The position numbers and the translations under genes were made by a program. A stretch of DNA of 64,000 nucleotides, taken from the NCBI GenBank assembly GCA_964631345.1, contig CAZVWE010000005.1, positions 101,397 through 165,396 on the forward strand. Reading direction: 5' to 3'. A model generated the notes under the pieces. That model was not told the DNA's origin. It was given only the letters and a program-made list of their open reading frames with translations, and did no database searches. Below are positions 1 through 8,913 of the stretch, one piece after another (within the stretch, counting starts at the first letter, position 1; each line of letters starts with the position of its first letter). Source of the DNA: MGBC163016 sp964631345 (GTDB lineage Bacteria > Actinomycetota > Coriobacteriia > Coriobacteriales > Eggerthellaceae).

Positions 1-2472
1 TTAACCGATGAGGAAGAAGCCGAAGAAACCGCTGATATGATGGAGGCGAAAGCAGATAGCGAACTGGTCGATTTTAAGCCAGCTGAGCTTGGACGCGAAA
101 TGCAGCAATCATTCCTTGAATATTCAATGAGTGTAATTGTTGCTCGTGCGCTTCCGGATGTTCGTGATGGACTCAAACCTGTACATAGAAGAATTTTGTA
201 CGCGATGAATGAGTCAGGTTATCTACCAACCAAGCCACATATGAAATCTGCGCGTACTGTTGGTGATGTTATAGGTAAATATCACCCGCATGGTGACGCT
301 GCAGTCTACGATACGATGGTTCGTCTGGCGCAGCCATTCAGTATGCGATTGCCTTTGATTGATGGACACGGAAACTTTGGTTCGATCGACGGAGACTCTG
401 CAGCGGCTATGCGTTATACGGAGGCTCGCTTGGATAAACCAGCGATGGAGCTTCTGCGTGACCTGGATAAAGAAACCGTTGACTTCCAGCCAAACTATGA
501 CGAGAGTCTGCAAGAACCAGTTGTATTACCTGCAAGATTTCCTAACTTGTTAGTAAATGGGTCAAATGGTATTGCTGTTGGTATGGCCACCAATATTCCG
601 CCTCACAATTTGAGTGAAACGATTGATGCAACCTGCATGATGATCGATAACCCTGATGTGACAACCGAAGAACTTATGACGGTTCTGCCCGGACCTGACT
701 TCCCAACGGGTGGTCTGATTATGGGTAAAAAGGGAATTTTAGATGCGTACGAAACTGGACATGGCAACATTACGATTCGTGCGAAATGTGAAATTGAAGA
801 GAAAAAGAATGGTCGTTCTTCGATTGTTGTGAAGGAAATTCCTTATCAGGTAAACCGTAAGCGTTTGCTTGAGAAGTTAGGTGAGCTAGTTCGCGATAAG
901 AAGCTTCCAGAAATTTCCAACATTCACGACGCAGCTGACCGTCATGGTATTGACATCATCATTGACCTGAAAGCGAACGCCATTCCGCAAGTTGTGTTGA
1001 ATAAACTGTTTAAACATACTCAGTTGCAAACCGGTTTTGGAATCAACATGCTTGCGCTTGTGGACGACACGCCGAAGGTGTTGTCGCTTCGCCAAATGTT
1101 GCACTATTACATTCAACATCAGATTGAAGTTATTGTTCGCCGCACAAAATATGAGCTGGCAAAAGCCGAGGAACGCGCTCATATTCTTGAGGGCTATATC
1201 ATTGCGCTTGATAATATTGACGAAGTTATCCATATTATTCGATCAAGTGAGACCGATAAAGAAGCATCCGAGCGATTGATGAGTCAGTTTGCTCTGACTA
1301 AGAAGCAGACAGATGCAATTCTTGAAATGAAGCTTCGTCGTTTAACGGGACTTGAGCGCACAAAGATTGAAAATGAACTGGCAGAACTTCGCGAGAAAAT
1401 TGCTTACTATAAGCGTGTTTTAAACGATGAATCTTTGGTTCGTGGAATTATCAAAGACGAGTTGGGTGAAATTCGCAAGAAGTATGGAACGCGTCGTGCA
1501 ACTAAGATTTCAGGTGCTGCAAAAGATATAGAGGTTGAAGACCTTATTGCTGATGACAATATGGTGGTCACCATGACAAAAGCCGGGTATATTAAACGCA
1601 TGCCGGTGTCTGTATATAAGCAGCAAAAGCGCGGTGGCAAGGGACTTCAAGGTGTAAACCTGAAAGAATCTGACTTTGTGGAGCACCTATTTGTTGCGAC
1701 CAATCATTCATATATGCTGTTCTTCTCAACAAAAGGCAAGGTCTATCGCCTAAAGGTTTACGATATTCCAGAGGCTTCGCGCCATGCACGCGGAACTGCA
1801 ATTGTGAATCTATTGCCTCTTGAAAAAGGCGAAACCATCTCGGCGGTTATTTCTACTAAGGAATTCCCGAAAGACGAGTTCCTAATGTTTGCAACAGCAA
1901 ATGGCATTGTGAAGAAAACCGCAATGGATCTATACGACAGAACACGTCGCGATGGACTTATTGCCATTAATTTGAAAGACGACGATGAGTTGATTTCCGT
2001 TCGTCGAGTTGCCAAAGGTGAGAAAGTCATCATGGTATCGAGCGCCGGCAAAGCCATTCTTTGGGATGAATCCGAGGCGCGTTCGATGGGTCGAGGCACA
2101 CAAGGTGTTCGTGGAATGAATGTTCCTGCTGACGCTCATGTGCTTGGAATGGAGATTGCGAAACCAGGCACTGATCTGTTCGTAATTACCGAAAAAGGCT
2201 ATGGCAAACGAACCGCGATTTCGGAATATCCTGAGCATCATCGTGGAGGCCAAGGTGTCTACACCATCACAATGACACAGAAGAAAGGCTTGCTGGTTGC
2301 GATGCAAGTTGTCACATCTGAAGACGAGCTTATGATCATTTCCGAAGAAGGCGTAATAGTTAGAACACCAGTTGAAGGAATCAGTGAGCTTGGTCGTTCG
2401 ACGCAAGGTGTTCGTGTGATGAATATTGCGGATGGAGACAAGGTAACAGCGGTTGCTATAACGACTGAATAG
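1..2472 (+). CDS. gyrA: DNA gyrase subunit A (5' end outside window)
   Basis: This is the breakage-reunion subunit of the type II topoisomerase that introduces negative supercoils. The frame is open to the left edge and the first codons encode an acidic tail, so the true start is probably upstream; the first in-window Met is at base 37 (811 residues from there) and has no clear ribosome site. Counting from that Met, the catalytic Tyr is residue 127 in AMRYTE, and the quinolone region reads HPHGDAAVYD. The C-terminal half carries the GyrA box (QKRGGKG, about residue 530) and blade repeats, which separates it from ParC. The residue equivalent to E. coli Ser83 is Ala (residue 88), as in mycobacteria; the Asp87 equivalent is kept. 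Identity is certain, only the start is not. Confidence 0.97.
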   Translation, partial: LTDEEEAEETADMMEAKADSELVDFKPAELGREMQQSFLEYSMSVIVARALPDVRDGLKPVHRRILYAMNESGYLPTKPHMKSARTVGDVIGKYHPHGDAAVYDTMVRLAQPFSMRLPLIDGHGNFGSIDGDSAAAMRYTEARLDKPAMELLRDLDKETVDFQPNYDESLQEPVVLPARFPNLLVNGSNGIAVGMATNIPPHNLSETIDATCMMIDNPDVTTEELMTVLPGPDFPTGGLIMGKKGILDAYETGHGNITIRAKCEIEEKKNGRSSIVVKEIPYQVNRKRLLEKLGELVRDKKLPEISNIHDAADRHGIDIIIDLKANAIPQVVLNKLFKHTQLQTGFGINMLALVDDTPKVLSLRQMLHYYIQHQIEVIVRRTKYELAKAEERAHILEGYIIALDNIDEVIHIIRSSETDKEASERLMSQFALTKKQTDAILEMKLRRLTGLERTKIENELAELREKIAYYKRVLNDESLVRGIIKDELGEIRKKYGTRRATKISGAAKDIEVEDLIADDNMVVTMTKAGYIKRMPVSVYKQQKRGGKGLQGVNLKESDFVEHLFVATNHSYMLFFSTKGKVYRLKVYDIPEASRHARGTAIVNLLPLEKGETISAVISTKEFPKDEFLMFATANGIVKKTAMDLYDRTRRDGLIAINLKDDDELISVRRVAKGEKVIMVSSAGKAILWDESEARSMGRGTQGVRGMNVPADAHVLGMEIAKPGTDLFVITEKGYGKRTAISEYPEHHRGGQGVYTITMTQKKGLLVAMQVVTSEDELMIISEEGVIVRTPVEGISELGRSTQGVRVMNIADGDKVTAVAITTE

Positions 2473-2542
2473 AAAGCTAAATTAATAGAAGGCAATTTAT
2501 TAAGAGACTAGTTTTAAACGACCGACAATAAACAGAAAGATC

Positions 2543-2584
2543 AGTTGACTGGTACTCACTGAGGCAAAAAGTGCCAGTCTAACT
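2543..2584 (+). terminator. Possible terminator hairpin after gyrA
   Basis: Thirteen pairs with one bulged T can form between AGTTGACTGGTAC and GTGCCAGTCTAACT around a 15-base loop, about 70 bases after the gyrA stop. There is no clear U-tract, so it may be a weak or Rho-assisted terminator. Confidence 0.4.
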
Positions 2585-2692
2585 GGTCATCAGTAGACGA
2601 TCGTAGTAAACATGCCCTCATCTAGTTGATGTTGCCAAATCGTTGAATTCGATAATTTGAAGTTTTATAATGACCATATTGCTCAACATTAA

Positions 2693-2724
2693 CGGCCATG
2701 TGAATATGTCTATTTACATGGCCG
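2693..2724. promoter_or_regulatory. Inverted repeat upstream of QueG-like gene
   Basis: CGGCCATGT and ACATGGCCG form a perfect 9-bp inverted repeat with a 14-base spacer, ending 24 bases before the next start codon. It could be an operator or a 5' leader hairpin; the sequence does not decide. Confidence 0.35.
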
Positions 2725-2748
2725 AGGTTAGTTATTTGTGTTGTTTGA

Positions 2749-3525
2749 ATGTTTTGCACGGTGGTTGAAATGCTTTGCCTTAATGGGACAATAATAAATT
2801 TCATTAAGCAATTTGCTGAAATCCACGGACGCCCTGGTGTGGAAATTGGGTTTGCGGATATATCCGACATCGACAACAGATCAGACGAAGAACAACAATT
2901 CGATAAAGCCATAGTGTTTGCCTTTCCTTATTCAAGGGAATCTCTTGCTGGTGTGATCAATGGGCCTACTAAAGAATTCCAAGATGAAAAAGTCTCTATT
3001 AACGGAATGATTGAAAACCTAACAGAAGTTCTTGTCGGTTTTATTCATGCGCATGGTTTTGTAGCGGCTCCGCTTAATGTCAAGAGCGAGAAGCAGGCAG
3101 TAGGGAATAGCGTTGATGAATTTTCGTCTGCTGATGACGACAAATCAAATCTCTCACTTTGTTTGCTTTCTGCCAGTGCTGGTGTTGGCTGGGTGGGTAA
3201 AAACGGATTGGTTGTTACCAAAAAATATGGCTCTGCTGTTCGTATTGGGGTGGTGCTTACAGATGTTCCACTTGAATGTTGCGAACAAACTTTGTTATCA
3301 CGTTGTAGTAGATGTATTCGTTGTGTTGAACAGTGTCCGGCGGATGCTATTACTGGCTTAGATTGGCGCCCAGACATTAATCACACACTCGTTGATATGA
3401 ATAAATGCCATGCAGAATGTAAACGCTTATCTACTGAGCGATTTGGACATAGCGAAAACCTTTGCGGAATTTGTACGGTAGCCTGTCCTTATACAGCATC
3501 TTATTTAAACCGTACAGAAGACTAA
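2749..3525 (+). CDS. QueG-like double [4Fe-4S] protein
   Basis: This 258-residue protein resembles the C-terminal part of epoxyqueuosine reductase (QueG) and related corrinoid/iron-sulfur reductases. Two cysteine groups near residues 184-250 support two [4Fe-4S] clusters: CSRCIRCVEQCP and CGICTVACP, with extra Cys between them. The middle carries the Gly-rich GVGWVGKNGLVV segment typical of QueG-like proteins. It is shorter than true QueG (usually above 300 residues), and the N-terminal half is weakly conserved, so a role in queuosine synthesis is not established; an electron-transfer or reductase role is safer. A second Met at 2770 has a better ribosome site (GGTGG) and may be the real start. 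A 14-base direct repeat duplicates the stop-codon region. Confidence 0.8.
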   Translation: MFCTVVEMLCLNGTIINFIKQFAEIHGRPGVEIGFADISDIDNRSDEEQQFDKAIVFAFPYSRESLAGVINGPTKEFQDEKVSINGMIENLTEVLVGFIHAHGFVAAPLNVKSEKQAVGNSVDEFSSADDDKSNLSLCLLSASAGVGWVGKNGLVVTKKYGSAVRIGVVLTDVPLECCEQTLLSRCSRCIRCVEQCPADAITGLDWRPDINHTLVDMNKCHAECKRLSTERFGHSENLCGICTVACPYTASYLNRTED

Positions 3526-3609
3526 AGATTTAGAGTACAGAAGACTAAGTAGTCAGTGTAAAGAAATTCATGTAGTCAAACAATTCTGTTCGAATTATGC
3601 TCAGCATTG

Positions 3610-4641
3610 CTATCTCCAAGTGGATTGTTCGCGTCGCTTTAAGATGTTCTCTAACTCCTCTTTTAATGATAAGTACGAATTGACGCGTTCTTGGGATATC
3701 TGACCTTCCTCAACCGCTTGCTTAATTGCACAACCCGGCTCATTGTTGTGGCTGCAATCTCGGAACTTACAATTTTGTGCTAGTTCTTCAAGATCAGAAA
3801 ATGCCGCTGCAATACCATTAGCAGCATTCCAAAGTCCTAGACCGCGAACTCCTGGCATATCGACAATTCTTCCAGCTCCTGGTATCTGAAGTATTTCACG
3901 TGAAACGGTCGTATGTCTGCCTTTTTGATCGTGCTCACGAACACTTTGCGTCTTTCTGACATCAGTGCCAACAAGTTTGTTTATTAAAGTAGATTTTCCA
4001 ACACCAGATTGTCCTATAAGTATTGTTGTTGTGTTAGGTGCAAGTAGGTCTTTTATTGCAGCTATATCCTGCGGGTTGTTTCTATCAGAAGTTAACACCT
4101 GTGCAGAGTCTCCTACCAACGCTTGAACAGCCTCAAGGTTTTGCTCACCTTCTAGTTTGCTGGTCAGATCCCATTTTGTAAGAAGAACGCAAACAGAAGC
4201 TCCTGTTTCAAATGCAAGAACAAGTTCGCGTTCAAGTCTTCTTAGATTGAGGTTGTTTATAGGTTGTACGATTATTACTTGATTAAAATTAGCGGCAAGG
4301 ACTTGCGAGGCTGTTCGTTCATTTGGATCTTTGCGAATAAGGCTTGTGTGTCTAGGGAATATATTTTTGATTATTCCCATTTCATGTGAGTCAGGAATAG
4401 AAATACTAACTTGATCGCCAATTACAGGATGTGCGATTGCAGAGTGTTCAGTGTGTTTGTCTTTTTGTTTTGCCATGCTTGTTGCATGCTCACACCGAAG
4501 TTGTTTGCCGTTTTCTAGTTCAACTAAAGGAAACCCTCGATCTAGCTTTATGACTTCTCCAATATATTCATTCGCAATAGTTGCTCGCTGGGATTGTTTT
4601 GATTTTTTCCCAGTGGAGTTGCTATGCGAAGAACAAGTCAT
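3610..4641 (-). CDS. rsgA: Ribosome small subunit-dependent GTPase RsgA
   Basis: RsgA is a late 30S-assembly GTPase. The 343 residues show an N-terminal OB-fold, then a circularly permuted GTPase domain: the G4-like TKWDLTS precedes the P-loop GQSGVGKSTLINKL (about residue 212) and the G3-like DMPGVRGLGL. The C-terminal zinc motif is present (CKFRDCSHNNEPGCAI). Its start overlaps the stop of the upstream lipoprotein gene by one base (TAATG), so the two are probably translationally coupled. Confidence 0.95.
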   Translation of the reverse strand: MTCSSHSNSTGKKSKQSQRATIANEYIGEVIKLDRGFPLVELENGKQLRCEHATSMAKQKDKHTEHSAIAHPVIGDQVSISIPDSHEMGIIKNIFPRHTSLIRKDPNERTASQVLAANFNQVIIVQPINNLNLRRLERELVLAFETGASVCVLLTKWDLTSKLEGEQNLEAVQALVGDSAQVLTSDRNNPQDIAAIKDLLAPNTTTILIGQSGVGKSTLINKLVGTDVRKTQSVREHDQKGRHTTVSREILQIPGAGRIVDMPGVRGLGLWNAANGIAAAFSDLEELAQNCKFRDCSHNNEPGCAIKQAVEEGQISQERVNSYLSLKEELENILKRREQSTWR

Positions 4642-5534
4642 TAAAGTTCTCTTTCGCGAAGTTTTCTGTACGCAACCAACAGCGCTATGCCTACAAATAT
4701 CAATATTCCACCTGGTGTTGCATTTGCAATAGAGAACCCAGGTTTTGTGACAGTACCTTCGTTAACTATAGTCACATTTGTTGCATGTAGATCAGAAAGT
4801 CCAGTGTGGTCTTTGCAGGCTAGATTAAATGTTCCTCGTACTTGTAAGGTAGTGCCAGTTTTTCCGTATGAACCGTAAGTGTCTATACTTTTTGATGATT
4901 CTTTAGACATATACACTGTGACTTCAGCGAAAGAATTGTCATTTGCCTGAAGAGTTATCCAGCACATATCGGGTTCATCTTCAACACCTACGCGATCTCC
5001 AACAACTTCACCTGTAACTTGAACAGTTTCGCCATCCATGTATGGATCGGCATTTGCTAGAGATGCAATAGATGCGTCATATATAAATGATCCGTCTGGA
5101 AGTTGGGACGTGTTTACGCGATTTTGTGTAGTTGAATTACTAGGTTCAACTGTTATTTGTTGAACATCGTCTTCGAGGTTTTCAAGATCTTCTGAAATAG
5201 TGGAAGTGTTCGAAGCTTCTGCGGATGTGCTATCAGGTGTATCTGGTGTGTCTGGTGTGTCGGACGCGTCACCGGATGTGTCTGCTGTGTTCGGCGTGCT
5301 TGATGATTCGTTTGTATCGGACGCGTTTTCGTTGGCGTCTTGCTGCTCTCCCTGCTCTTGAGAGGTTTCATTTGCGATATCAATGTTCTCAGGAAGATCA
5401 GCTCCGGTCACACCGCTGGCAGAAGTATCTGATGATGTGCTACTTGAGCGAAGCGGGGTGCAACCTGCACAAAAAACCAAGCACAAAGCAACCATCAACG
5501 TAGACACAAAGGTAAGTGTTGTTTTCCGCGTCAT
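4641..5534 (-). CDS. Lipoprotein with Ser/Thr-rich linker, OB-fold domain and C-terminal helix
   Basis: The 297-residue protein begins with a lipoprotein signal (hydrophobic stretch, then VFCAGC with Cys near residue 25). A low-complexity linker of Ser, Thr, Asp, Glu and Pro follows to about residue 150, including a TPDTPDTPD repeat. Residues about 165-260 look like an OB-fold (YMDGETVQVTGEVVGDRVGV). A final hydrophobic helix with a basic end (VAYRKLRERE) probably anchors it. This suggests a surface or membrane-associated binding protein of unknown ligand. It lies between trkH (4-base overlap at its start) and rsgA (1-base overlap at its end). The repeat region is prone to slippage. Confidence 0.8.
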   Translation of the reverse strand: MTRKTTLTFVSTLMVALCLVFCAGCTPLRSSSTSSDTSASGVTGADLPENIDIANETSQEQGEQQDANENASDTNESSSTPNTADTSGDASDTPDTPDTPDSTSAEASNTSTISEDLENLEDDVQQITVEPSNSTTQNRVNTSQLPDGSFIYDASIASLANADPYMDGETVQVTGEVVGDRVGVEDEPDMCWITLQANDNSFAEVTVYMSKESSKSIDTYGSYGKTGTTLQVRGTFNLACKDHTGLSDLHATNVTIVNEGTVTKPGFSIANATPGGILIFVGIALLVAYRKLREREL

Positions 5535-7078
5535 CTTAGGTCACCATGCTTTAAAGGATCGACCTTTTTCATTCTTGTTCTTGGGATAAGGCTGAACAAG
5601 ATTTCTGCAGCTAGCGCTAACAAGGCAATAAACTCAAGACGTCCTGCCCACATTTGGAAAATGTAAAAGATCTCAAGGGTAGGGGGCATTCCAAGAGTCG
5701 CAAGGCCGGTGATGATCCCACCGTTTGAAGTCATTGCGACTGATTCGAAGATAGCCTGTGTAGCATCATAGCCATGTGCGATTCCAACAACCGTACCGAT
5801 TGCGTAAGTAATTACATAAAGGATAAACACAGTCATTGCTTCTCGAACAATACTTGGTGTTAAAATACGCCGTCCAGCGTGTGTGTATGACACAACCACG
5901 CGCGCTGAATCTGGAGATACTGCTTCTTTTATTGTGGCAAGAATTGATTTACCGATCATCCCAATTCTGTAGAACTTAATTCCTCCAGAAGTTGAACCCG
6001 CGCTTCCGCCGACTGCCATCACGAGAGCTATCGTTATGAAAGCACCAGATGTGAGAACCGCAGTTAATTGGTTTTGTGTGATAACCGAAAAACCGGTCGT
6101 CGTAAAAGCAGACACGACCATAAACAAGCCTCGCCGCAAAAGGGTTGGCAAATCGAAGAACAATGTGGATGCAGAGAGCGAAGCGGTAAACACGATCGTC
6201 ATTACAGTGATCCAAATGATCATTGTTCGAGTTTCGATGTCTTTAAAAAACGCTTGTGCGCGACCTTTCCAGACCTCGGAATAAATCATAAAGCTGATAG
6301 AGCCCATAATCATAACGATCACCAATAGAAACTCTATTGGCATGGAATGATAATAGGAAATCGACTGTTGCATTGGAGTAAATCCGCCAGTTACAAAGGC
6401 GGAAATTGAGACCCAAAAAGCATGCAAAAATGCACGTGCTGGTTCGAAGCCATCTATAAGAAGAAGAATCATGAGCAAAACAGTGCATGTGACTATGATT
6501 ATGGCTGTAACTTTTGCAATAAAACGAGTTGTTTGAATTACGTTTGGAACAACGTGCTCATTGCGGGCTTCGGATGTGTAAAGTGAAGACCCGATACCTT
6601 TTCCAAAAATCCCAAGGGACAACGCAACAACAATAAGACCTAAGCCGCCTAGTAAATGCATCATGAATCGGAACATGTTGTCTGCATATGACAAATGATC
6701 AAGATCTACAATCACAGATGCACCTGTCGTGGTAAGTCCAGATACTCCATCGAACAGCGCATCTAGGTATGACACATAATGCCCTGAGAGAAATAGCGGA
6801 ATTGAACAAAAAACGCCGAGTACTACCCAAGCGAATCCAACAACCGCAAACGCTTGACGTTGATTGAGTTTTCCAGGTTGCACACGACAAAATCGAAGAC
6901 CCGCACCAACGACAATTGAAATTCCGATAGATAAAAGATAACGAGACGCAGGTTCCCACTCTTGAAAAATAAGCGCGGTAGCAAGAGGCACTAACATAAG
7001 TATTGCCGAAAATAGAATCAAAACACCAAGATAGTGTCCAATAACCCTAAGGTCGTAAAAGGTAAATCGCTGCCACAT
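5531..7078 (-). CDS. trkH: TrkH-family potassium uptake protein
   Basis: This is the pore-forming membrane subunit of a Trk/Ktr-type K+ uptake system. The 515 residues contain four M1-P-M2 repeats, with selectivity-filter-like segments such as SGLTTTGASV, SAFVTGGFTP, SAFTTTGFSV and TSNGGIITG. A cytosolic TrkA/KtrA gating partner is normally required; none is visible nearby. A 51-residue membrane protein gene ends two bases before its start, and the lipoprotein gene overlaps its end. Confidence 0.93.
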   Translation of the reverse strand: MWQRFTFYDLRVIGHYLGVLILFSAILMLVPLATALIFQEWEPASRYLLSIGISIVVGAGLRFCRVQPGKLNQRQAFAVVGFAWVVLGVFCSIPLFLSGHYVSYLDALFDGVSGLTTTGASVIVDLDHLSYADNMFRFMMHLLGGLGLIVVALSLGIFGKGIGSSLYTSEARNEHVVPNVIQTTRFIAKVTAIIIVTCTVLLMILLLIDGFEPARAFLHAFWVSISAFVTGGFTPMQQSISYYHSMPIEFLLVIVMIMGSISFMIYSEVWKGRAQAFFKDIETRTMIIWITVMTIVFTASLSASTLFFDLPTLLRRGLFMVVSAFTTTGFSVITQNQLTAVLTSGAFITIALVMAVGGSAGSTSGGIKFYRIGMIGKSILATIKEAVSPDSARVVVSYTHAGRRILTPSIVREAMTVFILYVITYAIGTVVGIAHGYDATQAIFESVAMTSNGGIITGLATLGMPPTLEIFYIFQMWAGRLEFIALLALAAEILFSLIPRTRMKKVDPLKHGDLR

Positions 7079-7080
7079 GT

Positions 7081-7236
7081 TTATGAAACCAAGTTTGTAA
7101 GTCCAGCGATCAATCTGACCGCACTAATCACAATCCAGAGAAATGCGATAAAACTAATGATAGAAACTACCATTAATGCAATTCCGCTAAGAGAAGATCT
7201 AAAATCTCCGTGTATTTGCCGTTTGAGTTTCAGCAT
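7081..7236 (-). CDS. Small single-span membrane protein ahead of trkH
   Basis: An uninterrupted minus-strand frame of 51 codons starts at ATG 7236 and stops with TAA two bases before the trkH start. The product has a basic N-terminus (MLKLKRQIHGDFR) and one long hydrophobic segment (about residues 19-47, including IALMVVSIISFIALLWIVI), as expected for a small membrane protein. The spacing to trkH implies co-translation. No strong ribosome site is seen, and I do not recognise the family; a regulatory subunit of the potassium transporter is an inference from position alone. Confidence 0.6.
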   Translation of the reverse strand: MLKLKRQIHGDFRSSLSGIALMVVSIISFIAFLWIVISAVRLIAGLTNLVS

Positions 7237-7250
7237 GTTCGCATTTTACA

Positions 7251-7919
7251 TCAGCTAACAAAAGCTAAGAGCTCCGTCGGTGAATCGATGAACATGTCTG
7301 GAAGAGTGGACTTGTTTTCTTCAAAATCAATGGGTTTGTGGTATCCCCAAGTTACGGCTATGGCGAAAAGGCCTGCATTGTGTGCGGCTTTTATATCTCC
7401 CGGAGAATCTCCAATATATACGCTTGTTTGTTTGTCAGCATTAAGATCATGCAACACTTCGTTTATGCCAGTTGGATCAGGTTTGCGGGGAATGCCTGGT
7501 TTTTCACCTAGCGCTTTATCGATAAGACCAGGAAGGCATATTTTGAGAATTACATCCACACCAGGCTGAAGCTTATTAGACACCACGCCTATTTTGCATC
7601 CATCGGCTCGCAGTTGTTTAAGCGTATCAATCACCTCTGGATATGGAGATGTATGGTGATAGGCTTCATGGAACTGAGCATTCCAAAGATACATAGCCTT
7701 TTCTTCCATGTCGGGCGGTGTGTTTTCAGGAAGAGCTTGTTGTATTAAGCGTCTAACTCCATTGCCGACAAACGAAAGGATTTCCGCCTCTGAGCGGGTG
7801 GGGTATCCAAGGGTTTCCAGAATGTTGTTAGTTAACAGAACTAAGTCCGGTAGGGTATCAAGCAAAGTTCCATCCAAATCAAAAATAAAAGTATCGAATT
7901 TGTGGTCATGTTTTTGCAT
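7251..7919 (-). CDS. HAD-family phosphatase, phosphoglycolate phosphatase-like
   Basis: The 222-residue protein carries all HAD motifs: DLDGTLLDT (nucleophile Asp), VVSNK, KPDP and GDSPGD. The cap domain between motifs I and II makes it a subclass I enzyme like Gph or PpaX. Substrate is unproved; phosphoglycolate or another small phosphomonoester is likely. The start at 7919 has a good ribosome site (AGAAGG, seven bases away). A longer frame reaching 7997 would overlap the ZIP gene and is rejected. Confidence 0.85.
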   Translation of the reverse strand: MQKHDHKFDTFIFDLDGTLLDTLPDLVLLTNNILETLGYPTRSEAEILSFVGNGVRRLIQQALPENTPPDMEEKAMYLWNAQFHEAYHHTSPYPEVIDTLKQLRADGCKIGVVSNKLQPGVDVILKICLPGLIDKALGEKPGIPRKPDPTGINEVLHDLNADKQTSVYIGDSPGDIKAAHNAGLFAIAVTWGYHKPIDFEENKSTLPDMFIDSPTELLAFVS

Positions 7920-7954
7920 ATAAGTGCCTTCTTTGAGAATGGGTTCTATGGATT

Positions 7955-8821
7955 TTAAAAAATAATTGCCATGCCGAGCAGTATTCCCACAAGGCAAGCA
8001 AAAGCTGGGGCTTTAGACTTATATATAAGATATGCCTCTGGAAGAATTTCGCTATAAACAACATAAAGCATAGCCCCTGATGCAAAGCCCAAGCTACAGG
8101 CAAGACCAACTGGTCCTACATCGCCAAGCATAAATCCAAGCCAAGCGCCTATCAATGTTGGAATTCCACATGATGCCGTTATGATTATGGCTTTTATTTT
8201 GCTCATGCCGCCGCTAATCAACGGAACAGCCACAGCCATTCCTTCAGGAATATTATGCAGTCCGATAAGAACAGCCATGATCATTCCTGTGCCCAGATAG
8301 AGGTTTTCGGTTGAAATGGCAAAGCTTGCACCTATAGTCATACCCTCTGGTAAGTTATGAAGTGCAATTGCGCAGGCCATAACTATGCCTGCGATTGCAA
8401 GAGAAAGCCTCGACTCATGATTTTTCTGACGCTCAATTAAGTTGTCTGCATGAATTAGCTCATCTATATCATCGTGGGTTTTTGGATGATCACTACTTTC
8501 AACATGCTTTACTTTGTTGCGGGTCTTTCTATCAATAACGTAGTTCAAAAGTCCTATAGTGATGATCCCAACTGCAACCATTGATATAACTAGCCAAATT
8601 CCGCCAGGTCCTACAACAAAAGCTGCTTCGATAGCCTCTTGTATGAGATTAAAGCAAACAATTGCGGTCATGACGCCGCCAGCAAACGCCAAAAGCAAAC
8701 TTACTACGCGGTTAGATTCACTGTTAAACAGTGCGCCAACAAGTCCGCCTATACCGGTGCCACCGACTCCCGATACCAGAGTGACTATTGTTACAAATAA
8801 AAGTGGGTTAATCGTGTCCAT
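7955..8821 (-). CDS. ZIP-family divalent metal transporter
   Basis: The 288-residue membrane protein has two ZIP signatures in adjacent helices: ALHNLPEGMTIG and GLHNIPEGMAVA, which supply the metal-binding His, Asn and Glu. A cytosolic His/Asp-rich loop (SSDHPKTHDDIDELIH) lies between helices III and IV. It probably imports zinc, iron or manganese, like ZupT. The ATG at 8821 is preferred over a GTG at 8842 because only the former has a purine-rich site upstream. A perfect 18-bp palindrome lies about 70 bases upstream. Confidence 0.88.
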   Translation of the reverse strand: MDTINPLLFVTIVTLVSGVGGTGIGGLVGALFNSESNRVVSLLLAFAGGVMTAIVCFNLIQEAIEAAFVVGPGGIWLVISMVAVGIITIGLLNYVIDRKTRNKVKHVESSDHPKTHDDIDELIHADNLIERQKNHESRLSLAIAGIVMACAIALHNLPEGMTIGASFAISTENLYLGTGMIMAVLIGLHNIPEGMAVAVPLISGGMSKIKAIIITASCGIPTLIGAWLGFMLGDVGPVGLACSLGFASGAMLYVVYSEILPEAYLIYKSKAPAFACLVGILLGMAIIF

Positions 8822-8889
8822 GTCTGCGTTCTTTATTTGCACACGGTCAAGTTAACAATCGCGTTAGCAATTGGGTTAACTGCTAGGTC

Positions 8890-8907
8890 ATCAATCAATT
8901 GATTGAT
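8890..8907. promoter_or_regulatory. Perfect 18-bp palindrome upstream of ZIP transporter gene
   Basis: ATCAATCAATTGATTGAT reads identically on both strands and has no loop, so a dimeric repressor site is more likely than a terminator. It lies between the permease stop and the ZIP start, in the expected promoter region of the transporter gene. Confidence 0.45.
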
Positions 8908-8913
8908 AAACGA

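Noticed and set aside
1..2472. Topoisomerase IV subunit ParC instead of GyrA
   Set aside because: The GyrA box QKRGGKG and the full C-terminal blade set are present, which marks GyrA.
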